DNA from: Thermanaerosceptrum fracticalcis
GTDB taxonomy: Bacteria > Bacillota > Peptococcia > DRI-13
Direction of reading: 5' to 3'
Assembly (NCBI RefSeq): GCF_000746025.2
Contig: NZ_CP045798.1
Span: 1,474,501-1,538,500, forward strand
Length of the DNA stretch: 64,000 bases
The position numbers were made by a program, and so were the translations under genes. The first letter of the stretch is position 1, and each line of letters opens with the position of its first letter. Positions 1-8,587 of this stretch are shown here, in pieces. A model generated the notes under the pieces. The model ran no database searches. It was not told where the DNA came from and saw only the letters and a list, made by a program, of their open reading frames with translations.

Positions 1-833
1 GCAGAAGAAAGTTCAGTGCTGGCCTGGGCCACTCCCTGGGCCGTCTCATCAATCTGCACAATCAACTGCCGTAAATTGCGCGTGGCGGAGGCAAAAGCAG
101 CCATAGCCTGACCAATCTCGTTTTTCGCCGTGTATTTTACTTCCGACCTTAAATCCCCTTCCTCCAAACCTTTTGCGATTCTGGTTAATTCCCAGAGAGG
201 TTTCATAATAGAACGGTAGATGGCGATACCAAAGACAAAAGCCAGGAGGATACTGACGGATATGATAATCAGGAGGAAATTATGTGCCTTGTTATAGGCA
301 TCATGGCTCTCCTCATACTTGGTTAAACTTAACTTCTGCTGATAATTCTGCAGAGTTTGGATATTCTGGAAAACAGAAATCTGTTTTTGGGTGAGCTCAT
401 TCAGATAATCATTGTTGAATTCACCCTTTTTACTTTTTGCCTTAATTATTTCCACCGTAGTAGAATAATCTACAAGCCTCTTTTTAATTTGGTCGATATT
501 TATTTTTTGTACATCATCAGAAGCTACTTTTTCAAAATTGGCAATGGCCTGATATACGGCATTTTCCTGTTGACTGATTAGTTTCTCCATAGCTTCCCGC
601 TGCCCGTCGTCCTGGGACAGGATATACATCAATGCCGCACGGCTCATCTCCTGGAGAGATGACTTACTATCACTAAGGGCGACAAGTCCAGATACTGATT
701 TTTCGTACAACACCGTTACTGAATCATCAATCTTTTTAAGTTCCGTCATCACCTGAAAACCGATAAAACCTAATACAAGGGCGAAAAACAAAATAAGGCC
801 CAGCAGTCTTGTACGAAGTTTTACGTTGAACAC
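1..833 (-). CDS. methyl-accepting chemotaxis protein, 3' part beyond window
   Basis: Membrane chemoreceptor whose signalling tail lies outside the window. Reading from a GTG at 833, preceded by GGAAGGAG eight bases upstream, the protein starts MFNVKLRTRLLG, has a first membrane helix near residues 9-28, then a roughly 160-residue, mostly helical, charged sensor segment of four-helix-bundle type. A second membrane helix (LLIIISVSILLAFVFG) follows, then a HAMP linker (KPLWELTRIAKGLEEGD) and the start of the cytoplasmic coiled coil before the sequence runs out. The ligand is unknown. Earlier start codons in this frame are not supported by a ribosome site. Confidence 0.85.
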   Translation of the reverse strand, partial: MFNVKLRTRLLGLILFFALVLGFIGFQVMTELKKIDDSVTVLYEKSVSGLVALSDSKSSLQEMSRAALMYILSQDDGQREAMEKLISQQENAVYQAIANFEKVASDDVQKINIDQIKKRLVDYSTTVEIIKAKSKKGEFNNDYLNELTQKQISVFQNIQTLQNYQQKLSLTKYEESHDAYNKAHNFLLIIISVSILLAFVFGIAIYRSIMKPLWELTRIAKGLEEGDLRSEVKYTAKNEIGQAMAAFASATRNLRQLIVQIDETAQGVAQASTELSS

Positions 834-992
834 CTTATCGACTCCTTCCAATTCTTATTTTTATACTACCGTCCCAAATAATTTAAAAAATTAATAATTA
901 CTACATTTGACAAATTTAGCTAAATTCCTTCTCCGGTGGAAGGTTTTTATTAGAAAAAACGGACACTTTTCAGGTATTAATCTAACATTTAG

Positions 993-2984
993 TCAAAATG
1001 GTTCCTCATTCAGCACTTTTTGCAGGACTTTACCCAGGGTTTTTACTTCATAGGGCTTGGCAACAACACCATGAAAGCCGTATCGTTTATGATCAGCCAG
1101 AACAGGATCGTTGCTATAACCACTGGCAACTATGGCTTTGATGGTAGGATCAATTTGACGTATTTTTTCAATCACATCTCTTCCTCCCATACCTCCCCGG
1201 ATGGTTAAATCCATAATCACACAGGCAAATGGTGTCCCCGCTTCTTTGGCTTCCTGGAACATGGCTAAAGCTTCCCTGCCGTTACCGGCAAACCTGGCCT
1301 CATAGCCCAGCAGTTGAAGCATCTCCGCCGCAATGTTCACAATGGCGGGGTCATCTTCCATAACCAGAACTGTACCTTTTCCCAGTAGCAGTTCTTCTTC
1401 TTCCATCTCAGGGTTCGCATTTTTCCCCAAAGATGCCGGCAAGTATATGTGAAACGTCGTCCCCCGGCCAACTTCAGATTCGACACTAATGTGTCCCTCG
1501 TGTTTTTTAATAATAGAGTAAGAAGTTGCCAGCCCGAGGCCACTTCCTTTTTGTTTGGTTGTAAAATATGGGTCAAAGATCTTGTGCAGGTATTCCCTGC
1601 CTATGCCAATACCCTGGTCTTCAATAGAGATTTTTACATAATTTCTCTGGCAAAGGGATATACCTACCGCCGCTGTCTCCTCCCTGCCATGGGAGATATT
1701 CTCCGTTTTGACCTGGATAACACCACCGGAAGGCATAGCCTGCACAGCGTTAATTACTAGATTATAAATCACCTGGCTCATTTGATTCTCATCTATCTCC
1801 ACCAGCCACAGGTCATCGGGCAGGGTAAATTCCGCTAAGACATTGGAGCCGCGCAGCGCAAAGACAACGGTCTCTCTAAGAAAATCCCCTAAAGATACCG
1901 TCTTTTTCACAGGCGCTCCCCCTTTAGCCAAAGTTAGAAGCTGCTGGGTAAGTTCTTTGGCCTGCAGTGTCGCTTTCTTTATTTCCTCCAGTTTCCTATA
2001 TATTTTTTCATTTGACCTCACGGAAATCTTGGCCAGGGAGATATTGCCCAAAATTATTGTGAGGATGTTATTAAAATCATGGGCAATCCCCCCTGCCAGG
2101 AGACGAAGGGCTTCCAGCCTGTCGGCTTTTAAGAGTTCTTGTTCCATTTGTTTTTGTTCTGTAATATCACGTACTATTACCAATACTGCAGGTTTACCTT
2201 GATGTTGAAAAGGTGTAATCAGGATCTCACAGTCTAACACTTTTCCATCGAGGCGAATTAACTTTTCCTCAAGAATAGGAACTACCTTACCTTGTTCTAC
2301 TTCCCCGATACGTTGCAGTACTAGTTTTTTATAATCCTCATGGATAAAATCGAGGACAGGTTTACCGTAGATATCGTCCATGGCCCCGGCCCCCAGGAGC
2401 TTCAAAGCTGCCGAATTAGCAAAGACAATCCTTCCTTCACAATGTATAACTATAGAATCAGGAGAATATTCCACCAGCTCCCGGTAACGTTCTTCACTTT
2501 CCCGCAAAGCCCTCTCCACTTTTTTTTGTTCAGTAACATCCCGAAAACTCCAGACCCTCCCCACAATCTCTTCACCAATCCGTTGTGGTATGGAATATCT
2601 TTCGTATACTCTACCGTCTTTACGTTCCAGGAGATCAAAACAGATTATTTCGGGTTGCTGATACATGTCCATCACTTTTTTGTAAAAAGCATCAGGGTCT
2701 TTTAACTGCTTAGAAACATAGGCTAATAACTGCGTGTTATCAGGAAAATCTTTCACTAAATACTCCGGAACTTGCCACATATCTAGAAACTTTTGGTTAA
2801 AGCTAACAATTTTCCTATTCCGGTCTACTACCAAAATACCATCTGCTGTCGATTCCAGAGTAGCCCTCAGGAGAGATAAGGACTGCTGAAATCCCTCTTC
2901 CACTGATTTGTACTGCAACACCTGATTATTAACTATTTGCATTTTTCCTTTTTTTCTATGTTCTATAGTATCCCCATCTCCCAT
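993..2984 (-). CDS. PAS hybrid sensor histidine kinase with C-terminal receiver
   Basis: Soluble two-component kinase of 663 residues with no membrane helix, so it probably senses a cytoplasmic signal. Order of domains: PAS near 40-145, PAS near 160-275, HisKA with phospho-acceptor His in AGGIAHDFNNIL near 300, HATPase with N-box (NLVINAVQAM), G1 (DQGIGIG) and G2 (GSGLGLATS), then a receiver near 540-655 with EDD, the phospho-acceptor Asp in CVIMDLT and the Lys in VVAKPY. I chose the ATG at 2984 because GGGGGAG lies five bases upstream; an in-frame TTG at 3005 would overlap that ribosome site. No partner response regulator gene is adjacent, as is usual for hybrid kinases. Confidence 0.9.
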   Translation of the reverse strand: MGDGDTIEHRKKGKMQIVNNQVLQYKSVEEGFQQSLSLLRATLESTADGILVVDRNRKIVSFNQKFLDMWQVPEYLVKDFPDNTQLLAYVSKQLKDPDAFYKKVMDMYQQPEIICFDLLERKDGRVYERYSIPQRIGEEIVGRVWSFRDVTEQKKVERALRESEERYRELVEYSPDSIVIHCEGRIVFANSAALKLLGAGAMDDIYGKPVLDFIHEDYKKLVLQRIGEVEQGKVVPILEEKLIRLDGKVLDCEILITPFQHQGKPAVLVIVRDITEQKQMEQELLKADRLEALRLLAGGIAHDFNNILTIILGNISLAKISVRSNEKIYRKLEEIKKATLQAKELTQQLLTLAKGGAPVKKTVSLGDFLRETVVFALRGSNVLAEFTLPDDLWLVEIDENQMSQVIYNLVINAVQAMPSGGVIQVKTENISHGREETAAVGISLCQRNYVKISIEDQGIGIGREYLHKIFDPYFTTKQKGSGLGLATSYSIIKKHEGHISVESEVGRGTTFHIYLPASLGKNANPEMEEEELLLGKGTVLVMEDDPAIVNIAAEMLQLLGYEARFAGNGREALAMFQEAKEAGTPFACVIMDLTIRGGMGGRDVIEKIRQIDPTIKAIVASGYSNDPVLADHKRYGFHGVVAKPYEVKTLGKVLQKVLNEEPF

Positions 2985-3085
2985 TTCCACTCCCCCAACA
3001 TACAAACATAAAAAGTTTTTTCGCCAAAGACCCGGAAATTCCCTTCTTAAATATTGTCGATATTTGTCGTTCGTAAAAATGTTAT

Positions 3086-3117
3086 AAAAAAACCAGGTAG
3101 TTAAACCTGATTTTTTT
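3086..3117 (-). terminator. intrinsic terminator after trkA-like gene
   Basis: Stem CAGGT/ACCTG (3094-3098 with 3105-3109) with seven A on the plus strand to its left, which is a T-tract for minus-strand transcripts. It lies just past the stop of the TrkA-like gene; T-rich sequence on the other side makes it potentially bidirectional. Confidence 0.6.
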
Positions 3118-3123
3118 CATACA

Positions 3124-3762
3124 TTATAAACTTGCCAATTTATTTGTAGGACAGATAAGAATCAGTTCATCGCCAGGTAAGATACGAAACTCACCCCCGG
3201 GCCCCGCATGAAGGGTTCCATCCCTTTTCACGGCCAGGACCCAGATTCCCTCTTTTACCCTGAGATTAAGTTCAGCCAGGGTCTTATGATGATATCTCTC
3301 TTTTGCGGTTAATTCTACAATGCTGTACTGGGGAGACAGTTCAATATAATCCAGGATATTGGAAGTCGTTAAGTTGTGAGCCAGGCGTAAGGCCATATCC
3401 CGTTCAGGGTAAACTACTTTATCGGCACCAATCTTCTCTAAAACTTGTCCGTGCAAAGGGCTGTGGGCCTTGGCAATGACGTACTTTACACCTAACTGTT
3501 TCAATATGACTGTCACCAGGACATTGGCTTCAATATCTTCGCCAATGGCTACGACAACCAGGTCAAAATTACGAATACCCAGGGAACGGAGGGTCTCTTC
3601 ATCCCGGGCATCGGCCTGAACGGCATGAGTAACATACTGGGTAGCTTCTTGCACCAAGTCTTCACTACTATCAACAGCCAGAACGTCATAGCCCAGGGCA
3701 TGGAGAGTACGGGCCACACTCATGCCAAAACGACCTAGACCAATGACAGCAAATTGTCTCAT
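3124..3762 (-). CDS. TrkA/KtrA-type potassium uptake regulatory subunit
   Basis: Cytoplasmic RCK protein of 212 residues that binds NAD(H) or nucleotide and gates a Trk/Ktr K+ channel. The N-terminal Rossmann fold has the GxGxxG motif (VIGLGRFGMSVA, residues 5-16) and an acidic residue at the end of strand 2 (VLAVDSSED). The C-terminal half, after about residue 130, fits a TrkA_C domain. The ATG at 3762 is chosen because GGGAGG lies six bases upstream; a longer frame back to 3807 has no ribosome site and would overlap the neighbouring gene. No KtrB/TrkH membrane partner is visible in the window. Confidence 0.88.
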   Translation of the reverse strand: MRQFAVIGLGRFGMSVARTLHALGYDVLAVDSSEDLVQEATQYVTHAVQADARDEETLRSLGIRNFDLVVVAIGEDIEANVLVTVILKQLGVKYVIAKAHSPLHGQVLEKIGADKVVYPERDMALRLAHNLTTSNILDYIELSPQYSIVELTAKERYHHKTLAELNLRVKEGIWVLAVKRDGTLHAGPGGEFRILPGDELILICPTNKLASL

Positions 3763-3806
3763 GCCTTTCCTCCCCATGATTTTACTGTCTAATAGTCTTT
3801 CCCTCA

Positions 3807-4760
3807 CTAATAACCTTTATGAACGTTGATGACATTCATAAACTCACCCTGTTTCCGCAGGTACACACTTAAGTTATGGCGGAAAATCTCCATGGCTCGC
3901 TCAATATACTTGGGTGAGCGTCCGGATAAATGAGGGATAATCACACAGTTGGGTGCATCCCACAAAGGGCTTTCGGGGGGTAAAGGCTCTTCCCGAAAAA
4001 CATCCAACAAGGCGCCGCGAATCCACTTCTCGTGAAGAGCCTTAAGCAGAGCCTCCTCCTGGACCAATTCTCCTCTTCCTATATTGATAAAATAGGCACT
4101 GGGCTTCATGACCCTAAATTCCGCCTGTCCAAACATATCCCGGGTAGCATGGGTAAGGGGTGTAACTACTACCACATAGTCACTTTGACTCAACAAATCA
4201 TGGAGCCCGCTCCTCGCATACATAACATCTACGCCGTCTACAGGCCGGCCATCCGTATTAAGTCCCAGTACCCTCATGTCAAAGGCTTTTGCCCTTTTGG
4301 CTATGGTTTGCCCAATACTCCCTACACCCACAATCCCTAAGGTGGCGCCAGCAATTTCTTCCACACGGATTGAACGGTCCCACAGATGTTTCTTCTGATT
4401 CTCCAGGATTTCTACATTTTTCCGGGCCAATAAAAGAATGGCCCCTATCGTAAACTCTGCCATAGGCCCGCCATGCATACCCCTGGCGTTGGTGATCAGG
4501 ATATCCGGTCGTGTTTTTAAGTAGGCAAAAGGCATTTTATCCAGCCCTGCGCTTATTACCTGAATCCATTTGAGATTGGTGGCTTCGGAAAGAATCTCAG
4601 GTGTTAAATCTTCGCCATAAGTCAGTAATATCTCAGTGCTCTTCAGATAAGGGCTTGCCTCCTTAATATTCGGAAAAACTTTCACTTCCAGCTGTCCCAG
4701 TTCCATGATGAGTTTCAAATGTCTTTCTTTTAGCGGAAAAGTAGTCATAATTTTAGCCAT
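3807..4760 (-). CDS. D-isomer-specific 2-hydroxyacid dehydrogenase
   Basis: NAD(P)-dependent oxidoreductase of 317 residues that interconverts a 2-oxo acid and a D-2-hydroxy acid; substrate not predictable. Rossmann motif GVGSIGQTIAKRA lies near residue 145. The catalytic triad of the family is visible as Arg in INIGRGELVQ, Glu in FREEPLPP and His in IIPHLSG. The start at 4760 has AGAAAGGAGG six bases upstream. It lies just upstream of the TrkA-like gene on the same strand, so the two may be co-transcribed although their functions are unrelated. Confidence 0.88.
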   Translation of the reverse strand: MAKIMTTFPLKERHLKLIMELGQLEVKVFPNIKEASPYLKSTEILLTYGEDLTPEILSEATNLKWIQVISAGLDKMPFAYLKTRPDILITNARGMHGGPMAEFTIGAILLLARKNVEILENQKKHLWDRSIRVEEIAGATLGIVGVGSIGQTIAKRAKAFDMRVLGLNTDGRPVDGVDVMYARSGLHDLLSQSDYVVVVTPLTHATRDMFGQAEFRVMKPSAYFINIGRGELVQEEALLKALHEKWIRGALLDVFREEPLPPESPLWDAPNCVIIPHLSGRSPKYIERAMEIFRHNLSVYLRKQGEFMNVINVHKGY

Positions 4761-4964
4761 GCTTGGCCTCCTTTCTGAACTAGTAACTCTCTAAATGTAT
4801 ATATACTTTTCTCCGAAAAAGATCTATCATAAAAAATTCCCTGGGAGAATATCAGTACTTGATATCATGTCATTTTCTTCATGAACTCACTATTTCCTGC
4901 ATAACGCCATCAAGTATGATAATTTAATCAATTAGCGGAATAAAAAGAACGTTAGATACAACAC

Positions 4965-4986
4965 AAAAAATAGCCCTCATAGGGCA
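4965..4986 (-). terminator. intrinsic terminator after gerP-like gene
   Basis: GCCCT/AGGGC stem with a three-base loop followed, on the minus strand, by ATTTTTTG. It is placed 34 bases past the stop of the minus-strand spore protein gene. Confidence 0.6.
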
Positions 4987-5019
4987 TAGAAAAAGAGTAT
5001 GATACTTAAATATGCTGGT

Positions 5020-5259
5020 TTAAGTGGCCGTAAACTGCCTGGGGCTGGAGGTGTCGATCACGTCGGGATCATTAAAGAATGGTGCATTAGGGCAGTTAAT
5101 GGGAGCGGCATCGCCTGTGTTAAAGGCGCCGGTCGTGAAGTTTTTGGTTTGGCTCTGGGTACCCGGGAAAACGGCATCCCCCACTACAAAACTTGAAGAA
5201 CCAGACATACTATTAACTTTAATGATCCCGATGTTAAAGTTAATCAATGAACCGGGCAT
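5020..5259 (-). CDS. spore germination protein of the GerPA/GerPF family
   Basis: Small protein of 79 residues resembling the GerPA/GerPF family, proteins of the spore coat or inner-coat region needed for germinant permeability. The family pattern is visible: a short hydrophobic start (MPGSLINFNIGIIKVN), a Ser/Gly run, VGDAVFPGTQSQTKNF, then NTGD and a DPDVIDT tail. The ribosome site AAGGAG is nine bases before the ATG. It stands alone rather than in a full gerP operon. Assignment rests on pattern recognition. Confidence 0.75.
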   Translation of the reverse strand: MPGSLINFNIGIIKVNSMSGSSSFVVGDAVFPGTQSQTKNFTTGAFNTGDAAPINCPNAPFFNDPDVIDTSSPRQFTAT

Positions 5260-5382
5260 ACCTTCTGTCTCCTTGTAACCAAACTATTTGCGTGTTCGGT
5301 TATACCCTATTCTATGTAAGTGGAAAACAGAATGGTACTTGTCTTACTAATTTACCCTTTATGACTATTTATATTTATACTT

Positions 5383-5417
5383 TTGTACAGGAAAGTACAG
5401 CTTGCTTTCCTGTACAA
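5383..5417. repeat. 13-bp inverted repeat abutting IS copy 1
   Basis: Perfect inverted repeat with arms 5383-5395 and 5405-5417 (TTGTACAGGAAAG and its complement) around a nine-base loop. It ends one base before the A-tract at the left end of IS91-like copy 1. The arm resembles the outer edge of the 63-bp modules (CTTTCCTATACGTT) and a motif at 38814-38830. Confidence 0.6.
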
Positions 5418-5455
5418 TAAAAAAAGCGCGACCAAGGTCGCGCGCTCTTTGGTTC

Positions 5456-5710
5456 CTATAACTCATATTTAATACCATGCACACCTAAGTATTCTTTTGG
5501 GCGCATCTCACCGCCACAAACCTCACAACTAAACCTTGGTGGAACTGAAATATCTCCGTCATCCATCATATCGCAGTAATCCACCACTTCCTTCGGAATG
5601 TCTTCTTCTATGTTACACTGCAAACAAACAAATTTGATGGTTGCCTTGCCGCCTACTTTAGGCGGCTTTTTCTTTGCGTGTTTCTTTCTTTTTCTGCTTA
5701 CTGGGCTCAT
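5456..5710 (-). CDS. 84-aa zinc-ribbon-like accessory protein of IS copy 1
   Basis: Small basic protein with a Lys/Arg-rich start (SRKRKKHAKKKPPK) and two Cys pairs, CLQC and CEVC, about 35 residues apart, suggesting a zinc ribbon. It begins inside the 3' end of the transposase gene in another frame, overlapping by 53 bases, which suggests coupled translation. The frame and full protein sequence are identical in all four copies, supporting real coding. The role is unknown; binding of DNA ends or modulation of the transposase is a guess. I do not recognise a named family. Confidence 0.75.
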   Translation of the reverse strand: MSPVSRKRKKHAKKKPPKVGGKATIKFVCLQCNIEEDIPKEVVDYCDMMDDGDISVPPRFSCEVCGGEMRPKEYLGVHGIKYEL

Positions 5711-6917
5711 CTATTCCTGCCAACTCCTTTAGTCTTTTTTTAGCAAAGTCATCTACGGCATCAACAACTTTCAATATCCCTGATTTTAGACACACTTTCC
5801 CCTTGTATTCCATTATCTCTTTACATCTCATACATTCTAACGGGTCTTTTCCTGTGAATTCTTCTATTTTATTTCTCCAGCCTATCCGTTGCTTTCCTCT
5901 TTGGCCGTTTTTCCTTCTTTTCTGCCTTCCCAGGTATGCTTCCATTAATTTGTCAGCCAATCTTTTACTCCTTCTGGAGTAAATTCCATAATACCGGATT
6001 GTTTTAAATTGCTCATCCGGTATATGCCTTATTATCCGTGATATGAATTCTTCTACGGTGATGGTTTCTTGTTTTTCTTTTTGCTCTGTTTTATCAAAGT
6101 ATTTAAAGGTTACATTTTCCCCGTCATAGTCTACAATTCTGCTTAACGCCATGGCAGGTCTTCTCATGTACCGCCCTATATATCCTACTTGGGCTTCTAC
6201 TGACCCTTGTCCTTTTTTATTGGGCGGACCATAGATTACAAATCCTTCAGGGTTATCATCCCATATCTTTTGAAACAACTTCTTATATCGTTTAACTTCT
6301 TGTTCCGGCAGTTTTTTCTTCAACATCTCCATTACTGCCGCCTGCCACCTTTTCCTCAGCATTACATATGGGATAAAGTCTTTAACAACCCATTTCCCCG
6401 CTCCGTCAAAACCACCTTCAGTTACTAGGATATGTACATGGGGATTGAAGTTCATTCTTGCTCCAAAGGTATGTATTCCTACCATGGCGCCGGATTTGAC
6501 TTTTCCTCTTTTCTTCAGCCATTCTAATAGTATTTTTACTGCCAGGTCCATTAGATCTTTCAAGAGTTCTCTATGACGGGTAAATATTTCCCACAAACGT
6601 TCGTCCACTGTAAACATGATGTGGCGATGAGGAACCGGATACATTCTTTTACTGGTTTCTCGACTCCATTCTTGGGTGTATCCGGTTGCGCACGATGTAC
6701 AAAAACGTCCCTTACACGTGTGAGGAACTATTTTCATTTCTCCACATACCGGACATGCGAACAGAGTAAATCCTGCTTCTTTTTGTCCACATCGATTAAA
6801 TTTATTGATTTCCTTTATCACAACAGGACGTATTCTGTCTTCGTATTTATTAACAAACTTTTCCCAATGCTTGTTCTCATCAAAAAATATCTCTCTTAAG
6901 ATATTATCCTGGCCCAT
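5658..6917 (-). CDS. IS91-family Y2 transposase, copy 1
   Basis: HUH-type rolling-circle transposase of 419 residues. N-terminal zinc-binding region with CPVC near 55-58 and CKGRFCTSC near 68-76. HUH motif H160-V-H162 in NFNPHVHILV. Two catalytic tyrosines in YxxxY spacing (Y246 and Y250 in VGYIGRYMRRP), the hallmark of IS91/IS801 enzymes. The C-terminal third is basic and carries one more Cys pair (CMRC, about residue 370). The start has GAAAGGTGAG just upstream. The protein is intact and identical in copies 3 and 4; copy 2 differs at residue 25. Confidence 0.92.
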   Translation of the reverse strand: MGQDNILREIFFDENKHWEKFVNKYEDRIRPVVIKEINKFNRCGQKEAGFTLFACPVCGEMKIVPHTCKGRFCTSCATGYTQEWSRETSKRMYPVPHRHIMFTVDERLWEIFTRHRELLKDLMDLAVKILLEWLKKRGKVKSGAMVGIHTFGARMNFNPHVHILVTEGGFDGAGKWVVKDFIPYVMLRKRWQAAVMEMLKKKLPEQEVKRYKKLFQKIWDDNPEGFVIYGPPNKKGQGSVEAQVGYIGRYMRRPAMALSRIVDYDGENVTFKYFDKTEQKEKQETITVEEFISRIIRHIPDEQFKTIRYYGIYSRRSKRLADKLMEAYLGRQKRRKNGQRGKQRIGWRNKIEEFTGKDPLECMRCKEIMEYKGKVCLKSGILKVVDAVDDFAKKRLKELAGIDEPSKQKKKETRKEKAA

Positions 6918-6962
6918 ATGTTCTCACCTTTCTAACAACTACTTCCTGCTTTCGTTAAAAAA

Positions 6963-7025
6963 TGAAAAAACCCTTGCTTAACAAGGGCTGAGAACCACAA
7001 AAATTTTTATACTTTCCTATACGTT
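6963..7025 (-). repeat. 63-bp terminator module A at right end of IS copy 1
   Basis: 63-bp unit beginning TGAAAAAACCCTTG and ending CCTATACGTT. On the minus strand it contains CCCTTG-loop-CAAGGG followed by TTTTTTC, an intrinsic terminator that would shield the transposase from upstream transcription. It is followed without a gap by an identical unit. Confidence 0.85.
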
Positions 7026-7088
7026 TGAAAAAACCCTTGCTTAACAAGGGCTGAGAACCACAAAAATTTTTATACTTTCCTATACGTT
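7026..7088 (-). repeat. 63-bp terminator module B, perfect tandem duplicate of module A
   Basis: Base-for-base repeat of the 63 bp at 6963-7025, ending directly at the A-tract of IS copy 2. Copies 3 and 4 of the element carry one module each and copy 2 has none. Confidence 0.85.
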
Positions 7089-7125
7089 AAAAAAAGCGCG
7101 ACCAAGGTCGCGCGCTCTTTGGTTC

Positions 7126-7380
7126 CTATAACTCATATTTAATACCATGCACACCTAAGTATTCTTTTGGGCGCATCTCACCGCCACAAACCTCACAACT
7201 AAACCTTGGTGGAACTGAAATATCTCCGTCATCCATCATATCGCAGTAATCCACCACTTCCTTCGGAATGTCTTCTTCTATGTTACACTGCAAACAAACA
7301 AATTTGATGGTTGCCTTGCCGCCTACTTTAGGCGGCTTTTTCTTTGCGTGTTTCTTTCTTTTTCTGCTTACTGGGCTCAT
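7126..7380 (-). CDS. 84-aa zinc-ribbon-like accessory protein of IS copy 2
   Basis: Identical protein to that encoded at 5456-5710, again overlapping the transposase 3' end by 53 bases in another frame. See copy 1 for the motifs. Function unknown. Confidence 0.75.
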   Translation of the reverse strand: MSPVSRKRKKHAKKKPPKVGGKATIKFVCLQCNIEEDIPKEVVDYCDMMDDGDISVPPRFSCEVCGGEMRPKEYLGVHGIKYEL

Positions 7381-8587
7381 CTATTCCTGCCAACTCCTTT
7401 AGTCTTTTTTTAGCAAAGTCATCTACGGCATCAACAACTTTCAATATCCCTGATTTTAGACACACTTTCCCCTTGTATTCCATTATCTCTTTACATCTCA
7501 TACATTCTAACGGGTCTTTTCCTGTGAATTCTTCTATTTTATTTCTCCAGCCTATCCGTTGCTTTCCTCTTTGGCCGTTTTTCCTTCTTTTCTGCCTTCC
7601 CAGGTATGCTTCCATTAATTTGTCAGCCAATCTTTTACTCCTTCTGGAGTAAATTCCATAATACCGGATTGTTTTAAATTGCTCATCCGGTATATGCCTT
7701 ATTATCCGTGATATGAATTCTTCTACGGTGATGGTTTCTTGTTTTTCTTTTTGCTCTGTTTTATCAAAGTATTTAAAGGTTACATTTTCCCCGTCATAGT
7801 CTACAATTCTGCTTAACGCCATGGCAGGTCTTCTCATGTACCGCCCTATATATCCTACTTGGGCTTCTACTGACCCTTGTCCTTTTTTATTGGGCGGACC
7901 ATAGATTACAAATCCTTCAGGGTTATCATCCCATATCTTTTGAAACAACTTCTTATATCGTTTAACTTCTTGTTCCGGCAGTTTTTTCTTCAACATCTCC
8001 ATTACTGCCGCCTGCCACCTTTTCCTCAGCATTACATATGGGATAAAGTCTTTAACAACCCATTTCCCCGCTCCGTCAAAACCACCTTCAGTTACTAGGA
8101 TATGTACATGGGGATTGAAGTTCATTCTTGCTCCAAAGGTATGTATTCCTACCATGGCGCCGGATTTGACTTTTCCTCTTTTCTTCAGCCATTCTAATAG
8201 TATTTTTACTGCCAGGTCCATTAGATCTTTCAAGAGTTCTCTATGACGGGTAAATATTTCCCACAAACGTTCGTCCACTGTAAACATGATGTGGCGATGA
8301 GGAACCGGATACATTCTTTTACTGGTTTCTCGACTCCATTCTTGGGTGTATCCGGTTGCGCACGATGTACAAAAACGTCCCTTACACGTGTGAGGAACTA
8401 TTTTCATTTCTCCACATACCGGACATGCGAACAGAGTAAATCCTGCTTCTTTTTGTCCACATCGATTAAATTTATTGATTTCCTTTATCACAACAGGACG
8501 TATTCTGTCTTCGTGTTTATTAACAAACTTTTCCCAATGCTTGTTCTCATCAAAAAATATCTCTCTTAAGATATTATCCTGGCCCAT
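7328..8587 (-). CDS. IS91-family Y2 transposase, copy 2
   Basis: Intact 419-residue HUH Y2 transposase. It has the same zinc, HVH and YxxxY motifs as copy 1 and one visible amino-acid change, Tyr25 to His. The change lies outside the catalytic motifs, so the protein is probably active. It is the most diverged of the four copies. Confidence 0.92.
   Translation of the reverse strand: MGQDNILREIFFDENKHWEKFVNKHEDRIRPVVIKEINKFNRCGQKEAGFTLFACPVCGEMKIVPHTCKGRFCTSCATGYTQEWSRETSKRMYPVPHRHIMFTVDERLWEIFTRHRELLKDLMDLAVKILLEWLKKRGKVKSGAMVGIHTFGARMNFNPHVHILVTEGGFDGAGKWVVKDFIPYVMLRKRWQAAVMEMLKKKLPEQEVKRYKKLFQKIWDDNPEGFVIYGPPNKKGQGSVEAQVGYIGRYMRRPAMALSRIVDYDGENVTFKYFDKTEQKEKQETITVEEFISRIIRHIPDEQFKTIRYYGIYSRRSKRLADKLMEAYLGRQKRRKNGQRGKQRIGWRNKIEEFTGKDPLECMRCKEIMEYKGKVCLKSGILKVVDAVDDFAKKRLKELAGIDEPSKQKKKETRKEKAA

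Larger units (their letters stand above)
5419..7088 (-). mobile_element. IS91-like rolling-circle element, copy 1 (core plus two 63-bp modules)
   Basis: The core common to all four copies is 5419-6956, 1538 bp. It starts with seven A and the hairpin GCGCGACC-AA-GGTCGCGC and ends at the AACG (minus strand) before the transposase promoter region. To the right are two perfect tandem 63-bp modules. No flanking target duplication is visible, as expected for the IS91 family. The left hairpin plus T7 (minus strand) works both as terminator for the element's genes and as a candidate terminal structure. The right side runs straight into copy 2. Confidence 0.85.

Noticed and set aside
925-950. CCTTC-loop-GAAGG hairpin with T5 on the plus strand.
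   Set aside because: No plus-strand gene upstream and no T-tract for the minus-strand kinase gene, so no function can be assigned.
4999-5196. Plus-strand frame of 65 codons opposite the GerP-type gene.
   Set aside because: The minus-strand frame has the family pattern, a ribosome site and a terminator; the plus frame has none.
5674-5982. Plus-strand open frames of 102, 73 and 108 codons inside each IS copy, repeated four times.
   Set aside because: They are antisense shadows of the transposase gene; their repetition only reflects the repeated element, and they lack ribosome sites.
6963-7088. Two 63-bp repeats considered as a short CRISPR-like array.
   Set aside because: They are adjacent without spacers and belong to the IS end; no CRISPR array or cas gene is seen in the window.
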